Source of the DNA: Flavobacteriaceae bacterium
GTDB taxonomy: Bacteria > Bacteroidota > Bacteroidia > Flavobacteriales > Flavobacteriaceae
Direction: 5' to 3'
DNA length: 23,567 nucleotides
Assembly: GCA_018608735.1 (NCBI GenBank)
Contig: JABAYZ010000015.1
Span: forward strand, 1 to 23,567
The translations under genes and the position numbers were made by a program. Under the pieces are notes generated by a model. The model saw nothing but the letters and a program-made list of their open reading frames with translations, ran no database searches and was not told the DNA's origin. Every line of letters starts with the position of its first letter. The stretch's first letter is position 1. Positions 1 through 8,169 of this stretch are shown in pieces.

Positions 1-14
1 GTAAATTCAGAATT

Positions 15-992
15 ATGATACAAGCAGGAATTATAGGAGGTGCAGGCTACACTGCTGGAGAATTGATCCGCTTATTACTGATCCATCCTAAAGTTGAAAT
101 CAATTTTGTGTACAGTACGTCTAGCGCTGGTAAAAAATTAAGCGCCATTCACCAAGATTTAGTAGGGTCAACAAATCAATTATTTACAGATGCTATTAAC
201 ACGGATGTGGATATATTATTTCTGTGTTTGGGACATGGGAATTCAAAAGCATTTTTAGAAAAAAACAGTTTTTCAAATACCACAAAAATCATTGATTTGT
301 CAAATGATTTTAGATTGACACAAGATGCTCTATTTCAAGATAAGCATTTTGTGTATGGTTTACCTGAATTGAACAAAACGGCCATCCAGTCGGCGCAGTA
401 TATTGCAAATCCAGGGTGTTTTGCAACGGCGATTCAGCTGGCAATTTTGCCTTTAGCAGCGAAGGGGTTAGTGCAAGATGCGATTCATGTTAACGCCGTA
501 ACAGGCGCTACTGGTGCGGGGACTGCATTATCCGCAACTACACATTTTACATGGCGGGTTGATAATTTTTCTCATTATAAAGCCTTTAACCATCAACATT
601 TAGGAGAAATCCACCAATCGGTAGATTCCCTTCAAGACAACTTAGAGAGTGAAATCTATTTTATTCCAAATCGAGGAAATTTTTCGAGAGGCATTTTTGC
701 TACGCTTTACACCAAATATAGCGGCACTTTAGAAGACGCAAAAACACTTTTTAAAAGCTATTATAAGGACGCAGAATTTACCATTGTTTCTGATGATAGC
801 ATTCATTTAAAACAAGTTGTAAATACGAATAAATGCTTACTTCAATTAGAAGTACATGATGGAAAACTCCTCATTACGAGTGTCATCGACAATTTACTCA
901 AAGGCGCTTCTGGTCAAGCCGTCCATAACATGAATTTGATGTATGGTTTTGAAGCCCATTTGGGATTACAACTTAAAGCTAATTATTTTTAA
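15..992 (+). CDS. argC: N-acetyl(acyl)-gamma-glutamyl-phosphate reductase ArgC
   Basis: Cytosolic NADPH-dependent enzyme that reduces N-acylglutamyl-5-phosphate to the semialdehyde, the third step of arginine synthesis. The 325-residue protein has the usual family length. It opens with a nucleotide-binding turn (GGAGYTAGEL, residues 8-17) and has the catalytic cysteine in ANPGCFATA (Cys135). A His-rich segment (FNHQHLGEI) matches the family's conserved region near the active site. The ATG at 15 is the natural start, directly before the Rossmann strand. It is the first gene visible of a same-strand arg operon, 11 bp ahead of proC. Only 14 bp precede it, so its promoter and any upstream argG are outside the window. 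If the transcarbamylase downstream is succinyl-specific, the physiological substrate would be the N-succinyl form. Confidence 0.97.
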   Translation: MIQAGIIGGAGYTAGELIRLLLIHPKVEINFVYSTSSAGKKLSAIHQDLVGSTNQLFTDAINTDVDILFLCLGHGNSKAFLEKNSFSNTTKIIDLSNDFRLTQDALFQDKHFVYGLPELNKTAIQSAQYIANPGCFATAIQLAILPLAAKGLVQDAIHVNAVTGATGAGTALSATTHFTWRVDNFSHYKAFNHQHLGEIHQSVDSLQDNLESEIYFIPNRGNFSRGIFATLYTKYSGTLEDAKTLFKSYYKDAEFTIVSDDSIHLKQVVNTNKCLLQLEVHDGKLLITSVIDNLLKGASGQAVHNMNLMYGFEAHLGLQLKANYF

Positions 993-1003
993 ATAACAAC
1001 AGT

Positions 1004-1798
1004 ATGAAAATAGCAATTATCGGCACAGGAAATTTAGGAAGCTCTATTGCCAAGGGACTCATTACCAACAATGCAATAACGACCTTATACCTGACCAAAC
1101 GAAATGTAAGTGGTTTGTCAGATTTTGAAGGCTATAAAAGTGTTTTTTTAACGGCTGACAATACAGAAGCCATTCAGAAATCCGACATTATTATTTTAGC
1201 AGTTCAGCCTGCACACTTAGAAAAAATTTTAAAAGATGCGCAGCCTTTCTTAACCGAAAAACATGTGTTGATTTCTACTATTACTGGGTTTTCGATCTCA
1301 AGAATTGAAAGCCTAGTAGGCGCAGATCAATTTATCATTCGGGCCATGCCAAATACGGCCATTGCCGTTGGGAAATCCATGACCTGTATTTGTAGCAATG
1401 CAATGGGCAAACAACGTCTGGCCGTTGCAGAAGCTATATTCAACCGTTTGGGAACGACCATATCTATACCGGAACAACAAATGCAAGCTGCCACTGTGGT
1501 TTGTGCTAGTGGAATAGCCTTTTGGATGCGTTTGATTCGTGCTACTACACAAGCCGCCATTCAACTTGGATTTGATGCTGAGGAGGCTCAAAAATTAGCG
1601 ATGTTTACTTGTGAGGGTGCCGCTAATTTATTAATTAGTTCAGGAAATCATCCCGAAGAAGAAATCGACAGAGTCACCACACCAAATGGGTGTACTATTG
1701 AAGGATTGAATGAGATGGAACACAAAGGATTGAGCTCATCACTGATTCAAGGAATGGTGGCCTCATTTGATAAAATTAACAGTATCAAAGCCCAATAA
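1004..1798 (+). CDS. proC: Pyrroline-5-carboxylate reductase ProC
   Basis: Catalyses the last step of proline synthesis, NAD(P)H-dependent reduction of 1-pyrroline-5-carboxylate to proline. The 264-residue protein begins with a classical dinucleotide-binding motif (GTGNLG, residues 7-12). It has the conserved RAMPN segment at 114-118 and the C-terminal family signature as TTPNGCTIEGL (225-235), the counterpart of the usual TSPGGTT-type motif; Thr231 occupies the substrate-contacting position. It sits between argC and argD with only 2 bp before argD, so it is co-transcribed with arginine genes. A proC inside an arg operon is, from general knowledge, common in Flavobacteriia. It suggests joint control of the two glutamate-derived pathways, and an outlet for pyrroline-5-carboxylate made from glutamate semialdehyde or ornithine (inference). 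Confidence 0.96.
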   Translation: MKIAIIGTGNLGSSIAKGLITNNAITTLYLTKRNVSGLSDFEGYKSVFLTADNTEAIQKSDIIILAVQPAHLEKILKDAQPFLTEKHVLISTITGFSISRIESLVGADQFIIRAMPNTAIAVGKSMTCICSNAMGKQRLAVAEAIFNRLGTTISIPEQQMQAATVVCASGIAFWMRLIRATTQAAIQLGFDAEEAQKLAMFTCEGAANLLISSGNHPEEEIDRVTTPNGCTIEGLNEMEHKGLSSSLIQGMVASFDKINSIKAQ

Positions 1799-1800
1799 TT

Positions 1801-2925
1801 ATGAGTCTATTTGATGTTTATCCACTTTTTGATGTGACGCCAGTAAAGGCAAACGATGTGTATTTGTACGATGACAAAGGAACCCAATATTTGGACCTTT
1901 ATGGAGGCCATGCCGTAATTTCAATAGGACATTCCCATCCCGTTTATGTGAACGCCCTAACCAATCAACTTCAAAATATAGGGTTTTATAGTAATGCCGT
2001 ACAGAACCCGATTCAGAACAAATTAGCAGATCGATTAGAACAACTATCGGGATGCAAGAATTACAATTTGTTTATGTGCAGCTCTGGAGCTGAAGCGAAT
2101 GAAAACGCCTTAAAACTGGCTTCTTTTCATACCAACAAAGCAACCGTTGTTGCATTTGACAACTCTTTTCATGGGAGAACGTCAGCCTGTGTCGCTGCTA
2201 CGGATAACCCAAAAATTGTAGCTCCATTAAACGCTCAACAGCAAGTGCGATTTTTACCACTTGGAGATTTAGATTTGGTAGAAATCACTTTAAAATCTGA
2301 ACCTATTTGCGCCATTATTATTGAGTGTATCCAAGGGGTAGGAGGACTTGACGAAAGTACCACCGATTTTTATAAAGGTCTGGAAATACTTTGTAATAAA
2401 TATAATACAGTTTTAATTGCAGATGAGGTACAATCGGGTTTTGGTCGAACGGGAGATTTTTTCGCGTTTCAAAAACACGGAATTACACCTCATATCATTT
2501 CAATGGCAAAGGGAATGGGTAATGGATTTCCTGTTGGTGGAATTTTGATTCATCCGTCTATCAAAGCCTCTTATGGATTGTTAGGCACCACTTTTGGTGG
2601 CAATCATTTGGCGAGCACGGCGACTTTAGCGGTTTTGGACGTTTTGGAATCTGAAAACTTGATGCAGAATGCCAAAGATATGTCGGCCTATTTTATGGAG
2701 AAAGCCAAATCAATTCCTCAATTAAAACAACTTAAAGGCCGAGGTTTAATGTTAGGATTAGAGTTTGATTTTCCTGTAGCTAATCTCCGTAAAAAATTAC
2801 TTTTTGATCATTTTTTATTTACGGGAAGTTCCAAAAACCCTAACCTAATTCGAATTTTACCACCTTTAACCATTAAGAAAGCACACATCGATTTATTTTT
2901 TAAAGCTTTAGCACAAAAACTATGA
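1801..2925 (+). CDS. argD: N-acyl-ornithine aminotransferase ArgD (class III, PLP)
   Basis: PLP-dependent class III aminotransferase that converts N-acylglutamate semialdehyde to N-acylornithine with glutamate as amino donor. Visible signatures are SSGAEANENALK (94-105, phosphate-binding region), the FHGRT segment near 123-127, ADEVQSGFGRTG (207-218; Asp208 contacts the pyridine nitrogen), and the Schiff-base lysine Lys237 in SMAKGMGNGFPVGG. At 374 residues it is slightly shorter than the roughly 400 of E. coli ArgD, mainly in the small C-terminal domain, as is usual for flavobacterial versions. The stop codon overlaps the next start in an ATGA junction (2922-2925), indicating translational coupling with argF'. 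Position within an otherwise complete arg cluster makes the arginine role far more likely than a generic ornithine or GABA aminotransferase. Confidence 0.95.
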   Translation: MSLFDVYPLFDVTPVKANDVYLYDDKGTQYLDLYGGHAVISIGHSHPVYVNALTNQLQNIGFYSNAVQNPIQNKLADRLEQLSGCKNYNLFMCSSGAEANENALKLASFHTNKATVVAFDNSFHGRTSACVAATDNPKIVAPLNAQQQVRFLPLGDLDLVEITLKSEPICAIIIECIQGVGGLDESTTDFYKGLEILCNKYNTVLIADEVQSGFGRTGDFFAFQKHGITPHIISMAKGMGNGFPVGGILIHPSIKASYGLLGTTFGGNHLASTATLAVLDVLESENLMQNAKDMSAYFMEKAKSIPQLKQLKGRGLMLGLEFDFPVANLRKKLLFDHFLFTGSSKNPNLIRILPPLTIKKAHIDLFFKALAQKL

Positions 2926-3857
2926 ACCAATATATAAAAATTAATGATCTTCCTTCTGTATCCTCAGCAGTTAAAGAGGCAATTGCTTTAAAATCGGACG
3001 CTTATAAACACCGAAGTTTAGGGGCACAAAAAACACTAGTGATGCTGTTTTTTAATGCCAGTCTTCGAACGCGTTTAAGCACAGAAAAAGCCGCAAAACA
3101 TTTAGGAATGGATGTGATCGTATTGAATGTCACAGACGCATGGCAATTAGAATTTGAATCTGGAGTCGTCATGAATCTAGACAAATCCGAACATGTCAAA
3201 GAAGCCGCGCTAGTCATATCGCAGTATGCGGATATTTTAGCGGTTCGCGCCTTTCCATCTCTTGAAGATAAAGCTAAAGATTTGTCGGAATGGATTATCA
3301 ATAGTTTTGTGAGCTATGCCACGGTGCCTGTCGTGAATATGGAAAGTGCTACTGGGCATCCGCTTCAAGCCTTGGCCGATGCGATTACGATTGAAGAATT
3401 AAAAACAAAGAAAACTCCAAAAGTCGTGCTTTCATGGGCGCCACACCCTAAAGTATTACCTCATGCTGTGGCCAATTCGTTCATAGAAATGATGCAGTCG
3501 ATTGATGTAGATTTTAGTATTACTCACCCCGAAGGTTATGAGTTAAATCCTGACATCGTCAAAGATACCCCAGTTATCCATGCTCAAGACGATGCCTTAA
3601 AAGGTGCCGATTTTGTTTATGTCAAAAATTGGAGTAATTATAAAGATTATGGAAAAATCATCTCCCAAGATCCCAATTGGATGATGACCAAAGAAAAATT
3701 GGGTAGCGCCAAATTCATGCATTGCCTCCCTGTACGACGAAATGTTGTGGTTGAAGATGCTGTATTGGATAGTGATCAGTCCGTAGTGATTGCACAATCC
3801 AATAACCGAACTTATGCCGCACAGTTGGTGTTGAAAAAAATTCTTGAAAATGGATAA
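2922..3857 (+). CDS. argF': N-acylornithine carbamoyltransferase, predicted N-succinyl-specific
   Basis: Carbamoyltransferase acting on N-acylated ornithine with carbamoyl phosphate, giving N-acylcitrulline. The carbamoyl-phosphate loop is SLRTR (47-51), and HPLQ and HCLPVRRN segments are present. The overall sequence resembles what I recall of the Bacteroides fragilis N-succinylornithine enzyme (for example ITHPEGYEL and the WAPHP segment) more than canonical ornithine carbamoyltransferase. The residue that separates the acetyl (Glu92, Xanthomonas campestris) and succinyl (Pro90, B. fragilis) enzymes is Ser89 here, in NLDKSEHVKEA. From memory, replacing Glu92 by Ser, Ala, Val or Pro turned the acetyl enzyme into a succinyl enzyme, so succinylornithine is the better guess. 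The 311-residue length is normal. The gene overlaps argD by 4 bp and argB by 8 bp. Confidence 0.93.
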   Translation: MNQYIKINDLPSVSSAVKEAIALKSDAYKHRSLGAQKTLVMLFFNASLRTRLSTEKAAKHLGMDVIVLNVTDAWQLEFESGVVMNLDKSEHVKEAALVISQYADILAVRAFPSLEDKAKDLSEWIINSFVSYATVPVVNMESATGHPLQALADAITIEELKTKKTPKVVLSWAPHPKVLPHAVANSFIEMMQSIDVDFSITHPEGYELNPDIVKDTPVIHAQDDALKGADFVYVKNWSNYKDYGKIISQDPNWMMTKEKLGSAKFMHCLPVRRNVVVEDAVLDSDQSVVIAQSNNRTYAAQLVLKKILENG

Positions 3858-4638
3858 AAAGCAAACACTTAAAATCATTAAAATAGGCGGGAATGTTATT
3901 GATGATGCTGAGGCACTTGCTTCATTTTTACAGCTATTCTCATCTATAGAAGGCCCAAAGATTTTGGTGCATGGCGGTGGAAAATCAGCTACGACCTTAG
4001 CTCAGCAAACGGGCTTGGCGGTAAAAATGGTAGAGGGTAGGCGTATTACTGATGCTGCAACCTTAGAGCTTATTACCATGGTGTATGCGGGTAAAATCAA
4101 CAAAACAATTATAGCTCAATTACAAGCTTTAGACTGCAATGCGCTTGGTTTTTCTGGGGCTGATGCCAATACCATTACTTCCGTAAAACGCCCTGTATCA
4201 ACGCTTGATTATGGCTTTGTTGGTGACGTAAAACATGTGGAAACATCGACTTTGGAGCTGTTACTAGAGCATGACATTTCACCTGTATTTTGTGCCATTA
4301 CACATGATAAAAAGGGGCAGCTTTTAAATACGAATGCCGATACTATCGCTTCTGAATTAGCCATTGGATTTGCGACTCAATTTGAGGTAGAATTATACTA
4401 TTGTTTTGAAAAACAAGGCGTTTTAAAAGATATTAATGACGACGATTCTGTCATTCAAACGATTACCAAATCGTCTTATAAAAAATTATTAGATGCCCAG
4501 TTAATATTTTCTGGAATGCTTCCAAAACTAAATAACTGTTTTCATGCTTTAGAACACAAGGTGTCTAAAGTCTGTATCGGTACACCAGAAATGTTGCTCG
4601 ATTCTGAAGCAATTTTCACAACACTCACCATTCAATGA
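3850..4638 (+). CDS. argB: N-acetyl(acyl)glutamate kinase ArgB
   Basis: Amino-acid-kinase-fold enzyme that phosphorylates the gamma-carboxylate of N-acylglutamate with ATP. Visible residues are the nucleotide-phosphate lysine Lys11 in KIGGN, the glycine-rich HGGGKSAT (41-48), Arg65 in VEGRRITD, the NTNADTIA segment (Asp164, catalytic) and a C-terminal SGMLPKL lysine motif. I chose the ATG at 3850 over an in-frame TTG two codons earlier because ATG is strongly preferred and the protein then starts just before the first beta strand. The result is 262 residues, close to the E. coli form (258). It lacks the N-terminal kinked helix of hexameric, arginine-inhibited kinases, so feedback inhibition through that mode is unlikely (inference). 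It overlaps argF' by 8 bp and argE by 4 bp. Confidence 0.95.
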   Translation: MDKKQTLKIIKIGGNVIDDAEALASFLQLFSSIEGPKILVHGGGKSATTLAQQTGLAVKMVEGRRITDAATLELITMVYAGKINKTIIAQLQALDCNALGFSGADANTITSVKRPVSTLDYGFVGDVKHVETSTLELLLEHDISPVFCAITHDKKGQLLNTNADTIASELAIGFATQFEVELYYCFEKQGVLKDINDDDSVIQTITKSSYKKLLDAQLIFSGMLPKLNNCFHALEHKVSKVCIGTPEMLLDSEAIFTTLTIQ

Positions 4639-5699
4639 CCTTAGCAAATTTAACATCGTCTGCCGTTCAATTATTAAAAGATTTAATTGAAATTCCTTCG
4701 TTTTCATCTGAGGAGCATTTGACAGCTGCGCGGATAGAGGCATGGTTTAATACTTACGATATTCCGTTTCAACGGTCTCAAAATAATATCTGGGCAACCA
4801 ATGCCGATTTTGATGCCTCCAAACCAACTTTACTTTTAAACTCGCATCATGACACTGTGAAACCAAATAATGGGTATACGAAAGATCCGTTTAAGGCACA
4901 GGTCGATGATGGGAAATTGTTTGGGTTGGGAAGTAATGATGCTGGTGGTTGTTTAGTGGCATTGATAGCAACCTTCACACATTTCTATAATCACAAAAAT
5001 TTAAATTATAATCTCGTTATTGTCGCTTCCGCAGAAGAAGAGAGTAGTGGAGATGCTGGATTAAATAGCATGCTGTCCATCATTCCAAAAATTGATGTGG
5101 CCATTGTAGGCGAGCCTACACTAATGCAATTGGCGGTATCTGAAAAGGGATTGGTGGTTTTTGATGCCCTTGTCAAAGGTACTCCAGGACATGCTGCTCA
5201 CCCTAATACAGATAATGCAATTTATAATGTAATTGAGGTCTTGCAATGGTTCAAAGATTTTAGTTTCGAAAAAAATTCAGACTCTCTAGGGCCTGTAAAA
5301 ATGACGGTCACACAAATCAAGGCAGGAAAGCAACACAATGCCATACCGGCAGCCGTTGAATTGGTTGTAGATGTACGTGTTAATGATCAATATACGAATA
5401 AAGAAATTGTAGACATTCTTCAAATAAGCGCGCCTTGTGATTCAATTATTCCAAGAAGTTTACGCTTGAATTCATCCTCAATTCCTGTGGAGCATCCATT
5501 AGTACAAGCTGGGATTGCTTTAGGGCGAGAGACCTATGGATCACCAACACTTTCTGATCAATCGGTGTTGAGTTGTCCGTCATTAAAATTAGGGCCAGGC
5601 GACAGTACGCGTTCACATACCGCCGATGAATTTATTTACGTCAAAGAAATAGAAGAAGGCATCGCATTATACATTCAATTATTAACTAAAATACTATAG
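4635..5699 (+). CDS. argE: M20-family deacylase ArgE (N-acetyl/succinyl-citrulline or -ornithine deacylase)
   Basis: Zinc-dependent M20 peptidase-family amidohydrolase that removes the N-acyl group. With an N-acylornithine carbamoyltransferase in the operon, the expected substrate is N-acylcitrulline rather than N-acylornithine. Metal ligands and catalytic residues are recognisable: His71/Asp73 in SHHDTV, Asp102 in GSNDAGG, the Glu134-Glu135 pair in ASAEEESSG, Glu160 in VGEPT, and a C-terminal His328 in SHTADEF. A dimerisation-domain histidine lies in PGHAAHP (around 185-189). At 354 residues it is somewhat shorter than E. coli ArgE (383). The start overlaps the argB stop as ATGA, and only 2 bp separate it from argH. 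Sequence alone does not decide acetyl against succinyl preference. Confidence 0.93.
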   Translation: MTLANLTSSAVQLLKDLIEIPSFSSEEHLTAARIEAWFNTYDIPFQRSQNNIWATNADFDASKPTLLLNSHHDTVKPNNGYTKDPFKAQVDDGKLFGLGSNDAGGCLVALIATFTHFYNHKNLNYNLVIVASAEEESSGDAGLNSMLSIIPKIDVAIVGEPTLMQLAVSEKGLVVFDALVKGTPGHAAHPNTDNAIYNVIEVLQWFKDFSFEKNSDSLGPVKMTVTQIKAGKQHNAIPAAVELVVDVRVNDQYTNKEIVDILQISAPCDSIIPRSLRLNSSSIPVEHPLVQAGIALGRETYGSPTLSDQSVLSCPSLKLGPGDSTRSHTADEFIYVKEIEEGIALYIQLLTKIL

Positions 5700-5701
5700 C
5701 T

Positions 5702-6979
5702 ATGAAACTTTGGGATAAAGGGATTTCTATTGATAAATTTATTGAAAAATTTACCGTTGGAAACGACAGAACGATTGACCTTAAAATTGCGACCTACGAC
5801 ATGCAGGCCTCTTTGGCACATGCGCAGATGTTGGTCAAAATAGGGCTTCTCACTTCCGAGGAACTCAGCGCTATTGAAGTCGTGTTTGACAACCTTCAAT
5901 CCCAGCTTAGTGAAGGTGATTTTGTGATTGATGCACAGTTTGAGGATATACATTCCAAACTCGAATTTGAATTGACCAAAGCCTTAGGCGATACAGGTAA
6001 AAAAATTCATACCGCACGCTCTAGAAATGATCAAGTTTTGGTGGCCTTACAATTGTACTATAAGGCGAGTTTAGGCACGATACAACATAAAACCAAAACC
6101 TTTTTCGAAACCTTGATTGCCTTGGCAGACACCCATAAATCAGCGTTGTTGCCCGGTTATACGCATTTGCAAGTCGCCATGCCTTCCTCTTTTGGACTGT
6201 GGTTTTCTGCCTATGCGGAATCGCTAATTGACGATGTATATGTATTACAAGCGGCTCAAAAAGTAGTGGATCAAAATCCTTTGGGATCGGCAGCGGGTTA
6301 TGGGAGTTCGTTTCCAATTGACAGAGACTTTACGACCAAAGCCCTTGGGTTTAAAACCTTAAAATATAATGTAGTAGCAGCACAGATGAGTCGCGGGAAA
6401 AACGAGCGTATTATCGCGTCGGGTTTAGGGAATTTAGCCAATACCCTCGGAAAAATGGCGATGGATATTTGTTTGTATATGAGTCAAAATTTTGATTTTA
6501 TTGGATTTCCAGAATCTCTCACCACGGGCAGCAGTATCATGCCTCACAAGAAAAACCCGGATGTTTTTGAATTGATTCGTGGGAAGTGTAATAAGCTTCA
6601 AAGTTTGAGTACCGAGATGCTTTTGATCACCAATAATTTACCCAGTGGTTACCACCGCGATTTTCAGTTGTTAAAAGAAAACATGATCCAAGGGTTTGAA
6701 GAACTGGAAGCTATTTTGGATATTTTTAATTATGCCATTCAGCAAATTCAGGTTAAAACAATTGACTTGAAGGACCCAAAATACCTTTATTTATTTACGG
6801 TGGATAGTATCAATACCTTAGTGATGAAAGGGGCGACGTTTAGAGAAGCTTATCAAACTATTGGGGCGCAAGTCCAAGAGGGGACGTATAAATCGGATAC
6901 AAGCATCCCACACACGCATTTGGGGAGTATTCACAATTTGGCATTGGAAGCGATTAGTGCAAAATATCCTTGTAACTAG
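5702..6979 (+). CDS. argH: Argininosuccinate lyase ArgH
   Basis: Final enzyme of arginine synthesis; it splits argininosuccinate into arginine and fumarate. It belongs to the fumarase/aspartase superfamily, with TARSRNDQV at 104-112, the general-acid region GYTHLQ (His155), and the superfamily signature GSSIMPHKKNPD at 276-287, whose serines carry the catalytic base. At 425 residues it is about 30 shorter than E. coli ArgH; all three conserved active-site regions are present, so I read it as a complete compact version and not a truncation. It is the last gene of the operon. The convergent PerM-family gene ends 7 bp away and no hairpin terminator is visible between them, so the two transcripts may overlap at their 3' ends. 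Confidence 0.96.
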   Translation: MKLWDKGISIDKFIEKFTVGNDRTIDLKIATYDMQASLAHAQMLVKIGLLTSEELSAIEVVFDNLQSQLSEGDFVIDAQFEDIHSKLEFELTKALGDTGKKIHTARSRNDQVLVALQLYYKASLGTIQHKTKTFFETLIALADTHKSALLPGYTHLQVAMPSSFGLWFSAYAESLIDDVYVLQAAQKVVDQNPLGSAAGYGSSFPIDRDFTTKALGFKTLKYNVVAAQMSRGKNERIIASGLGNLANTLGKMAMDICLYMSQNFDFIGFPESLTTGSSIMPHKKNPDVFELIRGKCNKLQSLSTEMLLITNNLPSGYHRDFQLLKENMIQGFEELEAILDIFNYAIQQIQVKTIDLKDPKYLYLFTVDSINTLVMKGATFREAYQTIGAQVQEGTYKSDTSIPHTHLGSIHNLALEAISAKYPCN

Positions 6980-6986
6980 GGTAAAA

Positions 6987-8069
6987 CTACAACTCTTTCG
7001 TCAGTGACTTGACAATCTTATTGTCCGCCAAAAATGCTTTTAAAATCACTTTTAGTGCGGTGTAGGTAGGGATGGCCAAAATCATTCCGGTAATGCCAAA
7101 TAAAATCCCGCCGATGATGATGATGAGAAAAATTTCGAGGGGATGAGACTTCACACTTTTTGAAAAAATGAGGGGTTGGCTTGCAAAATTATCAATGAGT
7201 TGAGCAAACACATATCCAATGAATACATAGGTTGTTTTTGGAAGAATTTCGTTCTGAAAATCCAATCCGAGGTTGCTGCTCATACTTAAAAACAACATTA
7301 AAAAACAACCGATCATTGGACCTACGTAGGGAATCAAATTTAGCAGGGCGCATAGAAACGCAATGACAACGCTATTTTCAATCCCAAAAATCGTCAAAAT
7401 AATGGAGTAGATAATAAACAGAATAGTGATTTGAACTACCAATCCAATAAAATACCTTGATAACAAATGCTTGATGGTTTCTAAGGAAGCTCTCAGCTTA
7501 GTTTCGTTCTTTTTGTTGGTGAATACATAAATTGAATTTTCCATGATTTGGGTGTCTTTCATCAAGAAAAAGGTGATAAACACAACTGAAAATAATCCAA
7601 TACTTAAGGTGCCAATAGTACCTACGATTTCATTTAAAAAGTTTGGAATAACATTGATGTTTTCAAAGATATCATAGTGTTTGATTTCATCGAGCATATC
7701 GATGCCATGTGATAAAAAGAAGGCATTAATTTGGGTTATTAAATCCTGTACAGTATCTTGAAGTTGCTCCAAATCTAAGAGTGAAAGGTTTTCGCCTTGT
7801 TTTACGATCAATGGTATAAAAAGACTTACTAGTCCTAAGAATATCAAAAGAAAAAGCCCCATGGTAGTGACCACTGCCAGCGCATTCGGGAATTTAAATT
7901 TATGCTTTAGAAATAAGTTTAGAGGCCGTCCTACAAGGGCTATCACTGAAGCTATGGCAATATACACGAGTACCGACTGAATTTTATACAGGAAAAACAG
8001 TAGTAAAAACACCCCTAAAAGGATACCAATGGTTTTTAAAATACTTTTGATTACAAAATTTGAATTCAT
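6987..8069 (-). CDS. AI-2E family transporter (PerM/TqsA-like membrane protein)
   Basis: Integral inner-membrane protein of the AI-2E/PerM family, with 360 residues. It has two hydrophobic helices near the N-terminus, a third around residues 60-90, a soluble alpha-helical stretch (about 95-150), then a C-terminal bundle containing LNLIPYVGP and a closing FGITGMILAIP helix pair, both family hallmarks. I use the ATG at 8069 instead of the GTG one codon upstream. Members have been linked to autoinducer-2 export and to Na+/H+ antiport in different bacteria, so the substrate cannot be named from sequence. It is convergent with argH and lies 100 bp downstream of a same-strand TonB receptor gene. 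No functional link to either neighbour is evident. Confidence 0.9.
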   Translation of the reverse strand: MNSNFVIKSILKTIGILLGVFLLLFFLYKIQSVLVYIAIASVIALVGRPLNLFLKHKFKFPNALAVVTTMGLFLLIFLGLVSLFIPLIVKQGENLSLLDLEQLQDTVQDLITQINAFFLSHGIDMLDEIKHYDIFENINVIPNFLNEIVGTIGTLSIGLFSVVFITFFLMKDTQIMENSIYVFTNKKNETKLRASLETIKHLLSRYFIGLVVQITILFIIYSIILTIFGIENSVVIAFLCALLNLIPYVGPMIGCFLMLFLSMSSNLGLDFQNEILPKTTYVFIGYVFAQLIDNFASQPLIFSKSVKSHPLEIFLIIIIGGILFGITGMILAIPTYTALKVILKAFLADNKIVKSLTKEL

Positions 8070-8088
8070 CACTTTAAATAATATGCTA

Positions 8089-8116
8089 TAAATGTAGCAA
8101 AAATTTAATAACCAAA
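8089..8116 (-). promoter_or_regulatory. Weak candidate Bacteroidota-type promoter for the PerM-family gene
   Basis: On the minus strand a TTTG (8116-8113) is followed after 16 bp by TACATTTA (8096-8089). The latter differs from the Bacteroidota -7 consensus TAnnTTTG only in its last base. The start codon lies 20 bp further on. The spacer is a little short for this promoter class and the region is AT-rich, so this could be chance. Confidence 0.25.
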
Positions 8117-8169
8117 TACAATTTTACTTGATGCTATTGTAACGAGGACATTAGACAATTTTATATCAA

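Noticed and set aside
1313..1591. Minus-strand open frame inside proC
   Set aside because: It is a shadow frame of a conserved gene, with low-complexity, unrecognisable translation.
8070..8072. GTG start one codon before the ATG of the PerM-family gene
   Set aside because: ATG at 8069 is adjacent and preferred; the difference is one residue.
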